64,000 nucleotides of DNA from Collinsella sp. AM18-10 (lineage in GTDB: Bacteria; Actinomycetota; Coriobacteriia; Coriobacteriales; Coriobacteriaceae). Below, piece by piece: positions 62,125 through 64,000 of the stretch (its first letter is position 1; each line of letters begins with the position of its first letter). Made by a program: the position numbers and the translations under genes. The stretch lies in assembly GCF_003471585.1 (NCBI RefSeq), contig NZ_QRJO01000009.1, positions 1 to 64,000 of the forward strand, written 5' to 3'. The notes below the pieces were generated by a model. The model saw only the letters and a list, made by a program, of their open reading frames with translations, was not told where the DNA came from and searched no databases.

Positions 62125-63261
62125 CTACAAGGTTGAAAGGAAGGTGGACAGGCGGCGGAGGCCTTCGTCCAGGTCTTTATCGGAAACGCAATAGCTGAGG
62201 CGGACGTGGCCTTCGGTGCCGAAGCAGTCGCCCGGGACTAGGGCTACGTTTGCCTCTTCGATGGCTTTGATGCAGAAGTCTTCGCTGGTTAGGCCGAACT
62301 TTTTGATGCTCGGGAAAGTGTAGAAGGCTCCTGCGGGCTCTACTACGTCGAGGCCCATGGCGTTTAAGGCTGCGAGTACGCGTTCGCGGCGGGCTCGGTA
62401 GACTTTGAGCATGGGGGTTGGGTCGACGGTCAGGGCTCGGGCTGCGGCGTCCATCTCGAAGGAGACGGCGCTCGATACTAGGTATTGGTGAGCTTTTGCG
62501 ATCTCGGCGATGACGGGTGCCGCTGCCGCGAGCCAACCCAGGCGCCAGCCGGTCATGGCCCAGGGCTTGGAGAAGCTCTCGATGACGACCGTCTGCTCGC
62601 GCAGCTCCGGGTGTCGCTGGGCGAAGCGCTCGTAGCCGTCCACATAGACGAGGCGGTTGTATACGTCGTCGCAGACTACGTATATGCCCGCCTGCTCTGC
62701 CACGCGCGCCACGGCGTCGAGCGATGCCGTGTCGAGGATGCAACCCGTGGGATTGTTGGGCGAGCAGATGACGATGGCCTTGGTCGCCGGGGTCACACAG
62801 GCGCTAAGCGCGTCCTCGTCAATCTGGAATTGCGCAGGCTCCGTATCCAAGAAGACCGCCTTGGCGTGGTTGGCCACGACGATGCTCTCGTACAGGCCAA
62901 AGGCGGGCGTGGGGATAATGACCTCGTCGCCGGGGTTGAGCATAGCCATGAATGTTGCCGACAGGGCCTCGGTCGCGCCGTCGGTCAGGATGACCTCGTC
63001 GGCCGAAAACGCCAGACCCGCGTCCTCCATGTAGGCAGACAGCGCCTCGCGCAGGGCGGGGCGACCGTTGTTGGGCGGATAGTGCGTGTCGCCGCGGTCC
63101 AGCGAGGCAGTCACTTCGGCGCTAATCACATCGGGCGTGGGAAAATCGGGCTCGCCGAGCGCGAGCGCAATGCATCCTGGGTGCTGGGCAGCGAGCGCGT
63201 TAATCCGACGGATGCCGGAGGGCTTGAGCGTGGCAAGCGAGGTATTCATGGGCAGGCGCAT
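62125..63261 (-). CDS. Class I/II PLP aminotransferase
   Basis: A 378-residue aspartate aminotransferase-like enzyme. It has ALGEPDFPTPDVI, NPTGCILD, and the PLP lysine in ESFSKPWAMTGWRLGW. C-terminal GTEGHVRLSYC carries the carboxylate-binding Arg. Substrate specificity cannot be fixed from sequence. AAGGAA precedes the ATG. Confidence 0.9.
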   Translation of the reverse strand: MRLPMNTSLATLKPSGIRRINALAAQHPGCIALALGEPDFPTPDVISAEVTASLDRGDTHYPPNNGRPALREALSAYMEDAGLAFSADEVILTDGATEALSATFMAMLNPGDEVIIPTPAFGLYESIVVANHAKAVFLDTEPAQFQIDEDALSACVTPATKAIVICSPNNPTGCILDTASLDAVARVAEQAGIYVVCDDVYNRLVYVDGYERFAQRHPELREQTVVIESFSKPWAMTGWRLGWLAAAAPVIAEIAKAHQYLVSSAVSFEMDAAARALTVDPTPMLKVYRARRERVLAALNAMGLDVVEPAGAFYTFPSIKKFGLTSEDFCIKAIEEANVALVPGDCFGTEGHVRLSYCVSDKDLDEGLRRLSTFLSTL

Positions 63262-63354
63262 GGCGTTCCTTTCGTAAGGGTTGCACTAGGATAGCGCGGC
63301 GAGGCGCCGCCAGACGGTGTAACCTAAACGGAAACGAACCGGAAAGGAGGCGGC

Positions 63355-64000
63355 ATGGAGACGACCGCACGCGGCGATGTGCCAAAAACGTTGCGAACCA
63401 TTGCGTATATCAGCATTCCCGATAGCGCCGATCTTGAGTTTTTGCTCTGGGACCTGCAGGATGCCATCGCCGCCTATGCTCAACTTTCCGGCACCGCACT
63501 CCCCCGCCCGGTCGACTTGAAGGCAAATGACGCCGGCAGCGTTGCCGATGGCATCGTGCTGGCCATTGAAGATGTGGCTGACGATGAGACGTTGACTGCT
63601 ATCGAGCAGGCGCTTGAGCGCTTTGGCGGTACGGGAACGCGCGTCTATGCCGCGATTCGAGCCGCACAAGAGGGCACTGAGCAGGCGCGTGGGACCGCCG
63701 TTCGCCTGCACAAGGCATGTGAGCGCCATGACCAATTGTGGTGTGGCGGCGTTGCCATCTGCGCCGGCAGCGGCATCGCAGCGCTTCGCCATTCCCCGCG
63801 CATGGGACTCTTGCGGCGACCGTTTTCGGAGGCCATGGACAAGCTCGTGGGCGCCGTGCGCATGGGCTGCTCCGTCGAGCATGCACAGCGACTTGGCGGC
63901 GGCAATGCCGCCAACGTCGACGCCGACGGCATGGTTTGCGCCGAGCCAGCCGTGCCCGCGCCGATCTGGCGAGGCGTTCTGAAACGTCTGGGCGCCCACG
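63355..64000 (+). CDS. Unknown, possibly flavodoxin-like protein, 3' end cut by window
   Basis: The ATG at 63355 has a strong AAAGGAGG site and opens a frame of at least 215 codons running off the window (METTARGDVPKTLRTIAYIS...). Segments DGIVLAIEDVADD, GGTGTRVYAAIRAAQ and LWCGGVAICAGSGIAAL, then RMGLLRRPFSEAMDKL, resemble flavodoxin-fold NAD(P)H-dependent reductase-like proteins, but no firm family is claimed. It is divergent from the aminotransferase gene. Confidence 0.6.
   Translation, partial: METTARGDVPKTLRTIAYISIPDSADLEFLLWDLQDAIAAYAQLSGTALPRPVDLKANDAGSVADGIVLAIEDVADDETLTAIEQALERFGGTGTRVYAAIRAAQEGTEQARGTAVRLHKACERHDQLWCGGVAICAGSGIAALRHSPRMGLLRRPFSEAMDKLVGAVRMGCSVEHAQRLGGGNAANVDADGMVCAEPAVPAPIWRGVLKRLGAH

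Noticed and set aside
63286..63999. A 237-codon minus-strand frame at the window end
   Set aside because: The plus strand has a strong ribosome site and an open frame with protein-like motifs through the same bases; the minus frame lacks recognisable features.

Overview
The window is high-GC actinobacterial DNA of the Coriobacteriia type, most likely Collinsella. The basis is the protein sequences, the str operon order rpsL-rpsG-fusA-rpsJ without tuf, and a gut-type selenium-dependent purine oxidation cluster. This is an inference from sequence reading, not a database match. Most genes lie on the minus strand.

Bases 1-19,450 are an accessory, defence-like region. From low to high coordinates it holds a pair of DUF4230-like envelope proteins (one frameshifted), a stretch of degraded coding fragments, and then a minus-strand type I restriction-modification operon. 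Read in transcription order, that operon is a ribbon-helix-helix protein, hsdM, hsdS, an unknown Cys-motif protein, hsdR, TcmP and a radical SAM-like protein with a CX3CX3C motif. Upstream come a 787-residue protein with a glycine-zipper membrane segment, a frameshifted small gene, a DEDDh exonuclease, an N-terminally truncated DUF4143 protein, an AAA/DUF234 ATPase under a 52-bp palindrome, and an AbiEi-like protein. Three arrays of 46-bp imperfect palindromes on a 61-62-bp period lie between these last genes.

Bases 19,950-30,850 encode purine/xanthine metabolism: a fused [2Fe-2S]-molybdopterin xanthine dehydrogenase, a polyferredoxin, a YgfK-like flavo-iron-sulfur protein, the SsnA amidohydrolase and an NCS2 nucleobase permease. 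A divergent PAS/HTH regulator and RidA follow. Electrons from xanthine oxidation could pass through the ferredoxin to the YgfK-like protein.

Bases 31,140-36,600 hold a U32 family RNA-modification protein, an RluA pseudouridine synthase, a cluster of palindromic repeats, and a DeoR regulator with a Gfo/Idh/MocA oxidoreductase.

Bases 36,845-64,000 are mainly translation and transcription genes: rplC to rplX (cut off by a terminator after rplX), a histidine phosphatase and a cation efflux protein, the str operon, an ECF sigma/anti-sigma pair, rpoBC, galU, rplJL, an aminotransferase, and an incomplete plus-strand gene.

The most striking structure is a family of four giant intergenic hairpins (42956-43106, 48723-48863, 50900-51036, 61864-62065). 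Each has a conserved core of about 65 nt ending in an AGCACATTAAGTGCT tip. The core sits inside perfectly complementary 35-39-bp arms whose sequence differs between copies. Two copies with related arms differ by compensatory base-pair changes, which points to selection on structure or to a mechanism that regenerates the palindrome.
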